In this document: piece by piece, positions 53,530 to 64,000 of the stretch
Layout of the letters: every line of letters begins with the position of its first letter
How positions within the stretch are numbered: the stretch's first letter is position 1
Assembly: GCA_032433765.1 (NCBI GenBank)
Contig: JAVIAB010000102.1
Span: forward strand, 11,663,414-11,727,413
Source of the DNA: Megaustenia siamemsis
Taxonomy: Eukaryota > Mollusca > Gastropoda > Stylommatophora > Ariophantidae
DNA length: 64,000 bases
Direction of reading: 5' to 3'
Notes under the pieces: generated by a model
Seen by the model: only the letters and a program-made list of their open reading frames with translations
What the model was told of the DNA's origin: nothing
Databases searched by the model: none
Made by a program: the position numbers and the translations under genes

Positions 53530-53788
53530 GGGAGCCGCGATAGCTCAGTGGTTACTGAACTGGACTACAAAGGAGAAGAGGTCGGGTTCGATCCTGATTG
53601 ACGGCTTTCGGGTTCACCCAGCCTTAAATGGGTACCGGATTTTTTTCTGGGAAAGTAAAGCGGCACGGGCGTAATATCGACCACATTACCCCCAAAATCA
53701 TGAGCCACCGGTCTATAAAAATTATGGTCACTAACACCACATTCCCTATACGCCACTTGGTGTGACGGGGCTCTTTACTTTTACTACT
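53530..53788 (+). mobile_element. SINE-A copy
   Basis: GGGAGCCGCGATAGCTCAGT to CTCTTTACTTTTACTACT. TSD ATAACTTGCTGT/ATAACATGCTGT at 53518-53529 and 53789-53800. Confidence 0.93.
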
Positions 53789-53889
53789 ATAACATGCTGT
53801 CTTTTGACTTGTTTGCACCACCTGTGTTCCTGGCTTGTTACCAAACTGTCTGCTATCTTAAAACTTTGTTTTCTTCTATCGCTTTCTGC

Positions 53890-54860
53890 TTTAATTTCCC
53901 CAGCTCTCACTACATCCCAGTTATCCCAGTTCCCACTACATTCCAGCTATTCCCATTTCTCACTACATCCCAGGTATTCCCATTTCTCACTACATCCCAG
54001 CTATTCTCAGTTCTCAGTACATCCCATCTATTCCCAGTTCTCACTATATCCCTAACATTAGCAATTCTTACTACAACACCGTTCTCACTATATCCCTAAC
54101 ATTACCAGTTCTCACTACATCCCAGCTATTCCCATTTCTCACTACATCCCAGCTATTCTCAGTTCTCACTACATCCCAGCTATTCCCATTTCTCACTACA
54201 TTCCAGCTATTCCCATTTCTCACTACATCCCAGCTATTCCCATTTCTCACTACACCCCAGCTATTCTCAGTTCTCACTACATCCCATCTATTCCCAGTTC
54301 TCACTATATCCCTAACATTAACAATTCTTACTACAACACCGTTCTCACTATATCCCTAACATTCCCAGTTCTCACTACATTCTAACTATTACCACTTGTT
54401 ACTATATCCCTACATTCCCAGTTCTCACTACATTCTAACTATTACCACTTGTTACTATATCCCTACATTCCCAGTTCTCACTACATTCTAACTATTACCA
54501 CTTGTTACTATATGCCTAACATTCCCAGTTCTCACTACATTCTAACTATTACCACTTGTTACTATATCCCTACATTCCCAGTTCTCACTACAATCTAACT
54601 ATTACCACTTGTTACTATATCCCTACATTCCCAGTTCTCACTACATTCTAACTATTACCACTTGTTACTATATGCCTAACATTCCCAGTTCTCACTACAT
54701 TCTAACTATTACCACTTGTTACTATATCCCTAACATTCCCAGTTCTCACTACATTCAAACTATTACCACTTGTTACTATATCCCTACATTCCCAGTTCTC
54801 ACTACATTCAAACTATTACCACTTGTTACTATATCCCTACATTCCCAGTTCTCACTATGC
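53890..54860. repeat. 27-bp then 53-bp minisatellite
   Basis: 27-bp unit TTCTCACTACATCCCAGCTA+TTCCCAT to about 54350, including a duplicated block with TATATCCCTAACATTA. Then 53-54-bp unit TTCTCACTACATTCTAACTA, TTACCACTTGTTACTATATC. The second unit extends the first, since both begin TTCTCACTACAT. Confidence 0.94.
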
Positions 54861-55200
54861 TATGTATTTAAATCTTCTTTGCTTGGTCTTTTATTATTAT
54901 TTTGTGCGCGGGCTGGGGGCGCCTGTTTATACACTTTACCTAATAGTATGAAGAAGGTTCTCAGAAGAAAACTAAGCAGCGCTGGATCACCAATCCTGGC
55001 GGAAACAATTAGTTATGAGTCGATGACAGCTTTCAACCCAGTAGCCGACAGACGTCATCGTCCCTTCAACAGATAATTCTATTCAGTTCGCTCATTAGTT
55101 GACAGCATTGCACTGTGTTGTTCACCTTGCGGTCCACCGAAAATGCATTCGGCTCCAGCATGTAGTGGCCAAGGACTACTCCCTGAACAAAAGATCCACT
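54861..55200 (-). repeat. R fragment (about 54975-55060) and unassigned flanks
   Basis: GGATCACCAATCCTGGCGGA and GTTATGAGTCGATGACAGC parallel R's reverse GATCCTGGCGCAAGCCATCA..GGGTTGCTGACAACTT. The rest is unassigned. Confidence 0.55.
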
Positions 55201-55210
55201 TGTACAAACA

Positions 55211-55429
55211 GTCATCATCACTGAGTGCCGTCTTCGTATCGTAGATTGGCTACCACGGAGTGTCATTCCGCTCTCTCTCTTTTCCTTTGATCGTGCATAA
55301 TCATATGCTCACTTGTGCATCTTTTGATGTTACTCGTCCACGTTAGTTTTGGTCTGCCTTTTTAACCTTGTATTTTCCCTTCCAAGATTACTTTACTTAA
55401 ATAATTGTAGTAAGCTGGTGTGTCTTTTT
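55211..55429 (-). mobile_element. LINE-alpha 3' end, 219 bp
   Basis: CATCATCACTGAGTGCCGTC to GTCTTTTTT; probable 8-bp TSD TACAAACA at 55203-55210 and 55430-55437. Confidence 0.83.
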
Positions 55430-55437
55430 TACAAACA

Positions 55438-55656
55438 CTAGATATTAAAATTAAGCTGCTTCTTATGATACACATATCATGTTGTGAACTTTCAGGTTAA
55501 AGCGCGGTAGGAGGCCGACGTCTGGGAGTCTTGACATAGGTGTACCCAACCCCTTGCCCCTTTGAGCGTCAAGAAACTAAAGGGTCGAAACATTTGTTAG
55601 ACGGGATCCGCTTCTGATGACTAGCTCTTGGTGTGAAGCTCCGTATAAAGTTTCCT
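55438..55656. other. Unassigned
   Basis: No motif recognised. Confidence 0.3.
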
Positions 55657-55665
55657 ATCATAAAC

Positions 55666-56259
55666 AAGACAATTCAGAACTACAGCTACCTTGGACATAC
55701 TATAACCAGTGATGGAAAAATAAACAAAAGTATAGGAATGACAAAACGTAATTTTAATGCCATGAAAAATATACGAACATCAAAACAAATCACTAAGGTT
55801 AAAACTATGAATACCAAAATGTTATTTCTTCTCAACATTGCTATAAGGCGCATAACATGGACATTAGATAAGAAAACAGAACAGAAAATTGAAGCCTTTG
55901 AAATGTGGGTATATAAAAGAATAGGTAGAATTGGATGGAAAGAAAGGAAAACAAACAATGAAGTCTTAAAACAACTAAAAATGAAATGAGAACTACTAAG
56001 CACAATTCAAACAAGACAAATGCGATTTTTGGGCCATGTTAAAAGACACAACAGCCTAACTAAAAGTAATCCTGGAAGGGAAAATACAAAGTAAAAGAGG
56101 CAGAAGCTGATCAAGACTAAGATGGACGAGTAACATCAAAAGATGGACAAGTCAGCCTATGACAACCTGCACCATCAAAGCAAGAGACAGAGTGGAATGG
56201 CGCTCCATGGTAGCCAACCTTCGATGCGGAGACAGCACTCAATGATGATGATGATGATG
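55666..56259 (+). mobile_element. LINE-alpha 3' end, 594 bp
   Basis: Frame reads NYSYLGHTITSDGKINKSIG, NFNAMKNIRTSKQI, LDKKTEQKIEAFEMWVYKRI and, after a stop, FLGHVKRHNSL. Ends GACAGCACTCAATGATGATG. Nine-base TSD ATCATAAAC at 55657-55665 and 56260-56268. Confidence 0.92.
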
Positions 56260-56268
56260 ATCATAAAC

Positions 56269-56640
56269 GATAATTCCAAGAGATTATAGCTGCAGGGTAG
56301 TCGATATGTCAACATGGCACCGCGTTTTGGCGGATATGGGGAATTCCCGACTAGAGTGATAGTGATTCTATGAACACAGCAGAACAGGACTATCATTAAA
56401 CGATAGGTAATGGCAAAGTAAATAGAGCATAGCACCGTTTTGATTATCACATCTCGGAGGTACCAGGTCAAAATATGCACCAGTTTGCTTAGATTAACAT
56501 TAAACAGCGAGTGTGAAGAATATTGCTACAAGAGACAACAAAGTTGGAAACAAATGAACAACAAAACGATAAAAGTGGTGACGAGAAAGTAAAACGACAA
56601 TCTCAAACTGTGAAATTTGGTTAAAAATAAAAAAAAATTG
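56269..56640. other. Unassigned
   Basis: No motif. Confidence 0.35.
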
Positions 56641-57065
56641 AAGAGAGCACACAATTAAAGATGAAAGTGAAACATCAAGACTGACTTCTAATATCGCCAA
56701 GACTGACTTCTAACATCTCCTAGACCGACTTCTACCAGCCTATCAAAATGTAGTAAACATAGACTGACTTCTAACAGCCTTTCAAAATGTAGTAAACAAC
56801 ATCAAAATAATAACAAAAAATAAAGTGAAACATCAAGACTGACTTCTAATATCTCCAAGACTGACTTCTACCAGCCTATCAAAATGTAGTAAACATAGAC
56901 TGACTTCTAACAGCTTTTCAAAATGTAGTAAACAACATCAAAATAATAACAAAAAATAAAGTGAAACATCAAGAGAATGACTTATAGCATCTCATAGACT
57001 GACTTCTAACAGCCTTTCAAAATGTAGTAATCAAAATCAAGACAATGACAAAAATGAAAGTGAAA
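56641..57065. repeat. Irregular minisatellite (GACTGACTTCTAACAGCC..)
   Basis: Long, unequal units (about 100-157 bp) start AAAGTGAAACATCAAGACTG; inner GACTGACTTCTA blocks recur, with TTTCAAAATGTAGTAAACAA. Confidence 0.87.
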
Positions 57066-57651
57066 CATCCAGAGAATGACTTATAACAGCTACCAAGAGG
57101 TTCACCAAACTCAATACAGCGATAAACAAGAAAGCGTAACATGAAGAGATTGACCTTAACAGCATATCAGAATATACCAAGAACACAAGATCAAGAGTTG
57201 AAGGTAACAAAAAAAAAAAAAAACCAATGGGTCGTTACAAGTGATTTCGAGCATGGTAGCCCTCCCTCACTGTAAAGAACGTACATGAAAATCATGGCCA
57301 CAGCGACAAGCCCATGAAGAAAGTATTATCATATTTGCCTTCGCCATTACCCTCATATAAATACAACATTAATAATTTCCCTCGCTTCAGCCTCGGATTG
57401 TATTTCTTCACGTGATAATAGCATGGAAATCAATCTCGCATTCGCACATTGGATTTCCCCATAAAGCAGGATGCAGTAACTCGTGTAATGATTGCTCGCA
57501 TGATCTGCTATTGCCAAGTGCAAATATTCATTCATTCATTCACTCATTTATTCTCTTTCTCCCTCTCCCACTCCCCACTCATGTGACGCATTTCCTACAA
57601 TTTAAGTAAATATAAAATTCAAAGTGTTGCCCAACAAATGCTTTGAAGTGT
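57066..57651. other. Unassigned
   Basis: A15 run at 57210, (CATT)n at 57529-57548. No gene. Confidence 0.4.
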
Positions 57652-58115
57652 TCAGGGAGCTGTGAAGTCTAGAGGTAAAACGTCGACATCTGGACAAAAA
57701 AGGTCCTGGTTCGATTCCCAACACAGACGGTGAGAATGAAAAAAAAAAATAGAATCCGTTCTTCATGACTCTAGCTTCTGATCTTCGGCAACTACGATTC
57801 GATATCGAGCCCTGTCGGATAGCGGTTTGAAATGAAACATATCCTGCATTCTGTACACGTTAACGAGCCCTTTGGCAGTTAGAAATAAAAAAAGAGTAGG
57901 CAAAAATTACCGCTGTCCAGGCAAAATTAAAGGGGGAAAAATCTACCCAAAACGTCAAAACTCTCGACAATTTAAAAAGAAAAATGAGAGCACATCTGAA
58001 GTAGGGAGAATATATGTCTACATGGCGAGGGACACTTTGAGCGCATGCTGCCAATGTGAAAATAGGAACATGTGATATCTCCGCAAAATTCAAAGCCTCG
58101 GGATTTGGCTACAGC
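57652..58115 (+). mobile_element. SINE-C copy, head and body adjacent
   Basis: Head GAAGTCTAGAGGTAAAACGT, then CCTGGTTCGATTCCCAACAC (B box). An A-rich linker of about 15 bp, then CGTTAACGAGCCCTTTGGCA, GTTAGAAATAAAAAAAGAGT, CGCTGTCCAGGCAAAATTAA and ACATGGCGAGGGACACTTTG. The reference for SINE-C in this window. Confidence 0.85.
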
Positions 58116-58139
58116 CAAAGCTGACGCACGGAACAAACA

Positions 58140-58555
58140 ATTGCAGTGTTCATGTAACATTATTTCCTGTTAAACCCTCATAATTACTGTTGCAACTGTA
58201 CAGTTATTCATGTTAAACCCTCTTAATGATTGTTGCAACTGTACCATTATTTCCTGTTAAACCCTCCTAATGATTGTTGCAACTGTACCATTATTTCCTG
58301 TTAAACCCTCTTAACGATTGTTGCAACTGTACCGTTATTTCCTGTTAAACCCTCATAATGATTGTTGCAACTGTAGAATTATTTCCTGCTAAACTCTCCT
58401 AATGATTGTTGCAACTGTAGAATTATTTCCTGTTAAACTCTCCTAATAATTGTTGCAACTGTAGAATTATTTCCTGTTAAACTCTCCTAATGATTGTTGC
58501 AACTGTAGAATTATTTTCTGTTAAACTCTCCTAATGATTGTTGCAACTGTACCGT
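58140..58555. repeat. 44-bp minisatellite, ~9 copies
   Basis: TTGTTGCAACTGTACCATTA then TTTCCTGTTAAACCCTCCTA+ATGA; a later subtype has GTAGAATTATTTCC and AAACTCTCC. Confidence 0.94.
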
Positions 58556-58599
58556 TACCATCAACACACCATCCTGCTGATTGCATTCATATATCGATA

Positions 58600-59735
58600 T
58601 TATTGACAAATCTTTCTGCAGGTTATAATTCCCCTATCGTTATTCCTGACAAAGCGTTCCACAAATTGTTATTCCTCCAAAGTTATCCCTGACAAACCCT
58701 TCCAAATAATGCTATTCCTCTACAATTATTCTTGACAAACCCTGCTATATAATGTTATTCCTATTTTATTATTATTCCTGACAAACCCCTTCCATAAATT
58801 GTTATTCGTCTACAATATTTTTTGACAAACCCTTCCACAGAATTTAATTCCTCTATACTTATTCCTGGAAAACCCTTTAAAATATTGCTATTCCTGTGTC
58901 ATTATTCATGGACAAACCCTTTAACATATTGCTATTCCCCTATCATTATTCTGAACAAACCCTTCCACATATTGTTATTCCTCTATCATTATTCTGGACA
59001 AACCCTTTCACATATTGTTATTCCTCTATCATTATTCTGAACAAACCCTTGCACATATTGTTATTCCTCTATCATTATTCTGAACAAATCCTTTCACATA
59101 TTGTTATTCCTCTATAATTATCCTGGACAAACCATTTCATATATTGTTATTCCTCTATCATTATTCTGGACAAACCATTTCACATATTTTTACTCCTCTA
59201 TCATTATTCTGGACAAACCCTTTCACATATTGTTATTCCTCTATCATTATTCTGGACAAACCCTTTCACATATTGTTATTCCTCTATCATTATTTTGGAC
59301 AAACCCTTTCACATATTGTTATTCCTCTATCATTATTCTGGACAAACCCTTTCACATATTGTTATTCCTCTATCATTATTTTGGACAAACCCTTTCACAT
59401 ATTGTTATTCCTCTATCATTATTCTGGACAAACCCTTTCACATATTGTTATTCCTCTATCATTATTCTGGACAAACCCTTTCACATATTGTTATTCCTCT
59501 ATCATTATTCTGGACACACCCTTTCACATATTGTTATTCCCCTATCATTATTCTGGACAAACCCTTTCACATATTGTTATTCCTCTATCATTATTCTGGA
59601 CAAACCCTTTCACATATTGTTATTCATCTATCATTATTCTGGACAAACCCTTTCACATATTGTTATTCCCCTATCATTATTCCAGACAAACCCTTTCACA
59701 TGTTATTCCTCTATCATTATTCCTGACACACGTTT
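58600..59735. repeat. 43-bp minisatellite, ~25 copies, homogeneous from 58.9 kb
   Basis: TCTGGACAAACCCTTTCACA then TATTGTTATTCCTCTATCAT+TAT. Left copies are strongly diverged (58600-58880), the centre nearly identical. 43 is not a multiple of 3, so three stop-free frames up to 247 codons arise together; none is a gene. Confidence 0.95.
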
Positions 59736-59792
59736 CCACGAATAATTCCTTCCCTCCTACCATACTTCATATAAAACCAATTCCATCATTAC
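59736..59792. other. Unassigned
   Basis: Short spacer. Confidence 0.3.
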
Positions 59793-59880
59793 ATCTCGGG
59801 CCGAAGATAACACATAGAGCGGAAGTTATAACTCTCCACTATCTGCTGCTTGTTCCTGTAGGTCTTGGTTGTTACCTACC
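59793..59880 (-). mobile_element. LINE-delta 3' piece
   Basis: CTCGGGCCGAAGATAACACA, TAGAGCGGAAGTTATAACTC and CTGCTTGTTCCTGTAGGTCT match 8926-9005. Confidence 0.7.
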
Positions 59881-59929
59881 TCCATAGCTGAACCTCCCAT
59901 AGCAAATGTTCCGGAGAAACCGTTTCATC

Positions 59930-60515
59930 ATCATCGTCAAGTGCCGTGCCTGCTGGCTTAGGTGATCATGTCTCTCCACAACTTTCAATCTTGACAGTTC
60001 TTTATCATTTCTGTTGTTGACCTTCTGCCAAGCCATTCTCTTAAGCTGTCTGGTATTTTTTTCTCTTTGCTTCCCTCTATCTCTTCGTCCCTCAATTTTT
60101 CCAGTTGTTACAATATATTCCAGCTGTTCTCATTTCATTCATAATCATCGAGTGCCGTCTCCGCAACGAAGGTTGGCTACCATGGCGCGCCATTCTGCTC
60201 TGTCTCTTGATTTGATAGTGCAGGTTGTCATAGGTTGATTTGTCTATCTTTTGATGTTACTCGTCCATGTTAATCTTGGTCTGCCTCTGCCTCTTTTACC
60301 TTATATTTTCCCCTCCAGGATTATTTTTAGTTAGGCTGTTGTGTCTTTTAACATGGCCCAAAAATCGCATGTGTCTTGTTTGAATTGTGCTTAGTAGTTC
60401 TCGTTTCATTTTTAGTTGTTTTAAGACTTCATCGTTTGTTATCTCTTCTCATTACATGGCCAAAAAATGATGATTGTTTCTTCCTAATATTGGAAATTAG
60501 CTCTCTTTTAAACAT
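59930..60515 (-). mobile_element. LINE-beta 3' part split by LINE-alpha
   Basis: GCTTAGGTGATCATGTCTCT to CCAGCTGTTCTCATTTCAT, LINE-alpha, then ATTACATGGCCAAAAAATGA and CTAATATTGGAAATTAGCTC. The two halves rejoin exactly in the order seen at 37.89-38.05 kb. Confidence 0.88.
60139..60445 (-). mobile_element. LINE-alpha 3' end inside LINE-beta
   Basis: ATCATCGAGTGCCGTCTCCG to TTTTAAGACTTCATCGTTTG; TSD TTCTCATTTCAT/TTCTCATTACAT at 60127-60138 and 60446-60457. Confidence 0.92.
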
Positions 60516-60859
60516 TAAAGAAACAGTTTAGCTAACACATAAGGCAGTGACATATACTGCGTTTCAAAACTCCTGTCCCCAAGTATTATCAAATATCTTT
60601 AAAACCCATATACGGATTACCGGTAATTTTTTTAATGAGATCTAAGTTTACATGACGTTGCTACTTTGTAATTTAAAATTACGCAGGTAATACAGTTTCC
60701 TTAATGCGGAAATTATCATTGATCTTTGTTGGCTTAATAATTATTGTGTCCCTACTAAAAGATAGATTGTATAGCAATAGAACAATGTGTAGACTTTTTT
60801 TTTTAATAAGCCACAGACATATCATAAACATTTCATGTGGGGAACCTTCCACAAATAGA
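60516..60859. other. Unassigned
   Basis: AT-rich, no motif. Confidence 0.35.
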
Positions 60860-60934
60860 ACAATATCGTGCTGAAGTCGGATGTGTTGGGCTCAAAAGCG
60901 CAAATATCATTATATATATATATATAAATATTGT

Positions 60935-61035
60935 CCTTTCGAGCCGAAGACGGTACATAGGGCAGAACCACAATCTCAAAAACAGAAACCTTGCGTGCCA
61001 AAATGGCACATATTGCAGAGATCAATATTATATAC
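60935..61035 (-). mobile_element. LINE-delta 3' terminus
   Basis: TTGTCCTTTCGAGCCGAAGA to GCACATATTGCAGAGATCAA, the reverse complement of 14645-14740. The tail abuts a TATATATATATATA run in place of (GATA)n. Confidence 0.78.
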
Positions 61036-61041
61036 TCTTTA

Positions 61042-61203
61042 ATGGGTATGGGATTTTTTTGTGTGGGAAAGTAAAGCGGCACGGGTGTAATACCGACCAC
61101 ATTACCCCAAAAATCATGTGTTGAAGGTGTGTAAAATTTATGGTCACTGGCACCATATTCCCTATACGTCACTTGGCGTGACGAGGGGTACTTTACTTTA
61201 CTT
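61042..61203 (+). mobile_element. SINE-A body, head missing
   Basis: ATGGGTATGGGATTTTTTTG to GACGAGGGGTACTTTACTTT; the tRNA head is absent. Confidence 0.88.
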
Positions 61204-61312
61204 GTTATATATTATACTGCAAACCACAACACAACGCAGACACGCTCACTTAACGTCCTTTTACGGGCGGATGATGAAGAGGTGTACACACTTTAGTCTT
61301 CAAGAGAACGCA

Positions 61313-61427
61313 AGCAAATAATAACTGAATATTATGTTTAGATTTCGTCTTGTACATGTTTTTATAAAGCAGCTGTCAACGTCGTGGTGGGGACATATTG
61401 ATACACAAGACCTAGTAACACAGTACC
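61313..61427. other. Unassigned
   Basis: No motif. Confidence 0.3.
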
Positions 61428-61765
61428 TCTAAGATGGACAACCTGCAACTTGTCTAGCTGAAACCTGGAGATCCAAAATACACTGGATCCGCTACACCAC
61501 CTTTCTGGGTCTAAGATGGACAACCTTCAACTTGTCTAGCTGAAGCCTGGAGATCCAAAATACACTGGATCCGCTACACCACCTTTCTGGGTCTAAGATG
61601 GACAACCTGCAACTTGTCTAGCTGAAGCCTGGAGATCCAAGATACACTGGATCCGCTACACCACCTTTCTGGGTCTAAGATGGACAACCTTCAACTTGTC
61701 TAGCTGAAGCCTGGAGATCCAAGATACACTGGATCCGCTACACCACCTTTCTGGTCTAAGAGGTA
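61428..61765. repeat. 82-bp minisatellite, 4 copies
   Basis: GATGGACAACCT starts at 61433, 61515, 61597 and 61679, each exactly 82 bp apart. Copies alternate CCTGCAAC and CCTTCAAC. Confidence 0.96.
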
Positions 61766-62099
61766 AAGGTGACTATCACTTCTAATTAAAATCACCGTCA
61801 TCATCATCATGTGTAATGCACAACTCAAGGCGAATAAACAGAGATCATCACTCTATGTGCTGTTTAGAGCTAAAGACGGTACAAAGAGCAGACATTCTAG
61901 ACTTTCCATGTCCAACAATCTTTCAACCTCCAGTTCCCATTTGAGAGCCTGCTTTGAGCTTCTCCTGTTGTCTCTTCTCGGCCAACATATGGCCACCACA
62001 TACAGATCATATCACATACTAATACATTCAGCTGAAGTGGGCAGTGCTGAATGGCTGTCAAAAAAAAGAGATTGATATATTCAGAGTAAGTCTTCACAC
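61766..62099. other. Unassigned
   Basis: GAGCTAAAGACGGTACAAAG near 61866 resembles a LINE-delta 3' UTR but too weakly to call. Confidence 0.35.
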
Positions 62100-62660
62100 A
62101 TTATATTGTTCTTTTCATCATTTTTCTTTCACTCATTCGTTCACAATTCCTTCTTTCACTTCTATACTCTCGTTATAATCAGTTCACACTTAGTTCTTTC
62201 TTTCGTTCTCATTTATTCACCTTTCAACACATTCTCCTTCACCTGTTTTTCTTCACCACTTCTTATACTCAATTCTCCCTCATTTGCTCCACCTTCACTT
62301 TTTACACTCAATTCTCCTCACTCGCTTCTCTGTCACCACTCCCTACACCCAATCTCATTCATTCCTTTAGAAATTTTCACTATCACCCTTTCTTCACTTT
62401 CACGCATTCTCAGTCACTCAATTTCCTTTCTTCATTCTCCATTCACTTAATCAACTTTTCCCACTGTCTCCTTTTACTCGTCTTCTCCATCCACTATCCT
62501 TTACTCACTCAGACGCATATAGAAAGAAGGAAATATAACTCCAAAATATAAAATCAAATTTACATTCTATCTGTCTTTCTATTAACTTGAAGCTCCTTTC
62601 TTTCCCCTTACTTACTTCTCTCTCTCTCTCTCTTTCTCTCCCTCTCTCTCTCTTAATGAA
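62100..62660. repeat. Pyrimidine-rich low complexity and (CT)n
   Basis: CTTTCACTCATTC-like sequence, then CT dinucleotides at 62616-62653. Frames are compositional. Confidence 0.75.
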
Positions 62661-63184
62661 CATCCCCCTTATTTGAAGCCTTTATTACCATCAATCACAA
62701 TTTTGTCTACAACTTCTTCCTCCCTTTTTTTTTTTATCTATGAACTCATTAATCTATCCACAAATCGAAATACACATCTGTATGTCTGCCAGTCCTTTCG
62801 CTCAACTATTTATTCCTCGATCTATCCATTAATCCATCCATCCAACATTATACATTTCTTTTCTAATCAACAATAATATAACCACAACATATCAAATCCT
62901 ACTCGCGCTCTCATTATTCTGCTATCCAACATTTCAACCCTCGCCATCACGCTCGTTGTAAACACTCGACTTGTCCCACCCTAAATATGTGGTGTTTCCT
63001 CCTTCCGACCAAGAGTTACGTTGACCTGGTTTGTCAACTAGTGGCCTCAATTAAAAGAACATCTTCAGTGACACACGTTGCTATTACTGCCTGCATAGGC
63101 ATGTAGTAGCAAGCACGACCAGACTCGCCAGTTCAAACTGTGGGGACGACAGGTCGTTGTAGTGTTGAGAAAACTAGAAATTAC
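62661..63184. other. Unassigned
   Basis: No gene or repeat recognised. Confidence 0.4.
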
Positions 63185-64000
63185 CCGAATCGAAACACAT
63201 TTTGTACGACTGGGATCCATCACCTTTAAAAGTGCCTAGATCAAAACAAATTTAACGCCATTGAGATCCGTCACCCTTTAAAAGTGCCTAGATCAAAACA
63301 AATTTAACGCCATTAGGATCTGTCACCCTTTAAAAGTACCTGGATCAAAACAAGTTTAATGCCAATTGAGATCTGTCACCCTTTAAAAGTACCTGGATCA
63401 AAACAAGTTTAACGACATTGGGATCTGTCACCCTTTAAAAGTACCTGGATCAAAACAAATTTAACGCCATTGGGATCTGTCACCCTTTAAAAGTGCCTAG
63501 ATCAAAACAAATTTAACGCCATTGGGATCTGTCACCCTTTAAAAGTACCTGGATCAAAACAAGTTTAATGCCAATTGAGATCTGTCACCCTTTAAAAGTA
63601 CCTGGATCAAAACAAGTTTAACGACATTGGGATCTGTCACCCTTTAAAAGTACCTGGATCAAAACAAATTTAACGCCATTGGGATCTGTCACCCTTTAAA
63701 AGTGCCTAGATCAAAACAAATTTAACGCCATTGGGATCTGTCACCCTTTAAAAGTACCTGGATCAAAACAAGTTTAATGCCAATTGAGATCTGTCACCCT
63801 TTAAAAGTACCTGGATCAAAACAAGTTTAACGACATTGGGATCTGTCACCCTTTAAAAGTACCTGGATCAAAACAAGTTTAACTTCATTGGGATCTGTCA
63901 CCCTTTAAAAGTACCTGGATCAAAACAAGTTTAATGCCAATTGGGATCTGTCACCCTTTAAAAGTACCTGGATCAAAACAAGTTTAACGACATTGGGATC
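63185..64000. repeat. 52-bp minisatellite with a 208-bp, four-monomer higher order
   Basis: Monomer GATCAAAACAAATTTAACGC then CATTGGGATCTGTCACCCTT+TAAAAGTACCTG. Monomer types follow A-B-C-D-A-B-C-D-A-B-C (A: GTGCCTAG; B: AATGCCAATTGAG; C: AACGACATTGGG; D: ACCTGG with AAATTTAACGCC). Type A begins about 208 bp apart (near 63285, 63493, 63701). The array continues past the window. Confidence 0.95.

Larger units (their letters stand above)
60860..61312 (+). repeat. R copy split by LINE-delta and SINE-A pieces
   Basis: TCGTGCTGAAGTCGGATGTG..AAAGCGCAAATATCA to 60914. Resumes ATTATACTGCAAACCACAAC at 61209 and ends TTCAAGAGAACGCAAGCAAA. Confidence 0.85.

Noticed and set aside
55540..55640. A third hammerhead-like motif (GTCGAAACATTTG..CTTCTGATGAC)
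   Set aside because: The GAAAC and CTGATGA boxes are in the wrong order for the spacing, and no stems form.
59101..59887. Open frames of 143-247 codons with a repeated HIVIPLSLFWTNPFTYCYS pattern
   Set aside because: The 43-bp minisatellite lacks stops in all three phases; three frames are open simultaneously, as expected of a repeat and not of a gene.

Overview
Eukaryotic, almost certainly animal, nuclear DNA made nearly entirely of repeats. I find no host gene, no convincing host exon, no rRNA and no functional tRNA. Long stop-free stretches are almost all low-complexity translations. What carries information is the wreckage of non-LTR retrotransposons (LINEs), several tRNA-derived SINE families, one Tc1/mariner-like DNA transposon, a recurrent medium repeat (called R here), and many minisatellites and microsatellites. 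The tRNA-headed SINE starting GGGAGCCGCGATAGCTCAGT and the R repeat remind me of heterobranch mollusc (sea slug) genomes; that is memory, not a search result, and is weak.

Family names are local to this answer. LINE-alpha: RT with YADD box, 3' end ..GACGGCACTCGATGATGATG. LINE-beta: C-terminus like GHVMRRE..GRQREK. LINE-gamma: C-terminus like KLYLPSTL. LINE-delta: 3' end ..GGCTCGAAAGGACAATA then (GATA)n. LINE-epsilon: YLGSTIT..LLYGSETWTTYA. SINE-A: about 260 bp, tRNA head plus conserved body. SINE-B and SINE-C: two further tRNA-headed families. R: a 0.4-1 kb repeat whose core reads AAGTCGGATGTGTTGGGCCG.

Layout. 1-4.0 kb: R copies, LINE-gamma and LINE-alpha insertions with clear target-site duplications (TSDs), and an R copy whose 3' end has become a minisatellite. 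4.4-9.8 kb: LINE-gamma, a CT/CA array, a SINE-A split by a mariner-like element, and a three-layer LINE/LINE/SINE nest. 10-12.8 kb: LINE 3' ends and the best RT sequence of the window (pseudogenised). 14-19.8 kb: R copies, a 45-bp minisatellite, and a 1-kb AAG/AAC array. 20-28.6 kb: LINE-alpha copies, SINE-A copies with TSDs, a 1.1-kb 38-bp minisatellite, R. 28.7-36.8 kb: purine-rich tracts, a retroelement RNase H remnant, SINE-A copies, GGAA arrays. 37-44.7 kb: LINE-beta copies, a SINE-C with a giant AAAT-type array inside, and a LINE-alpha whose catalytic box is a 21-bp minisatellite. 45.2-50.6 kb: a near-identical 2.7-kb tandem duplication. 50.6-64 kb: minisatellites broken by LINEs, SINEs, and a higher-order repeat running off the right end.

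No functional gene network can be described. The elements interact by insertion into each other, and TSDs give a relative order of insertion at many loci. A recurring theme is that dispersed elements (R, SINE-C, LINE-alpha) act as the starting material of tandem arrays.
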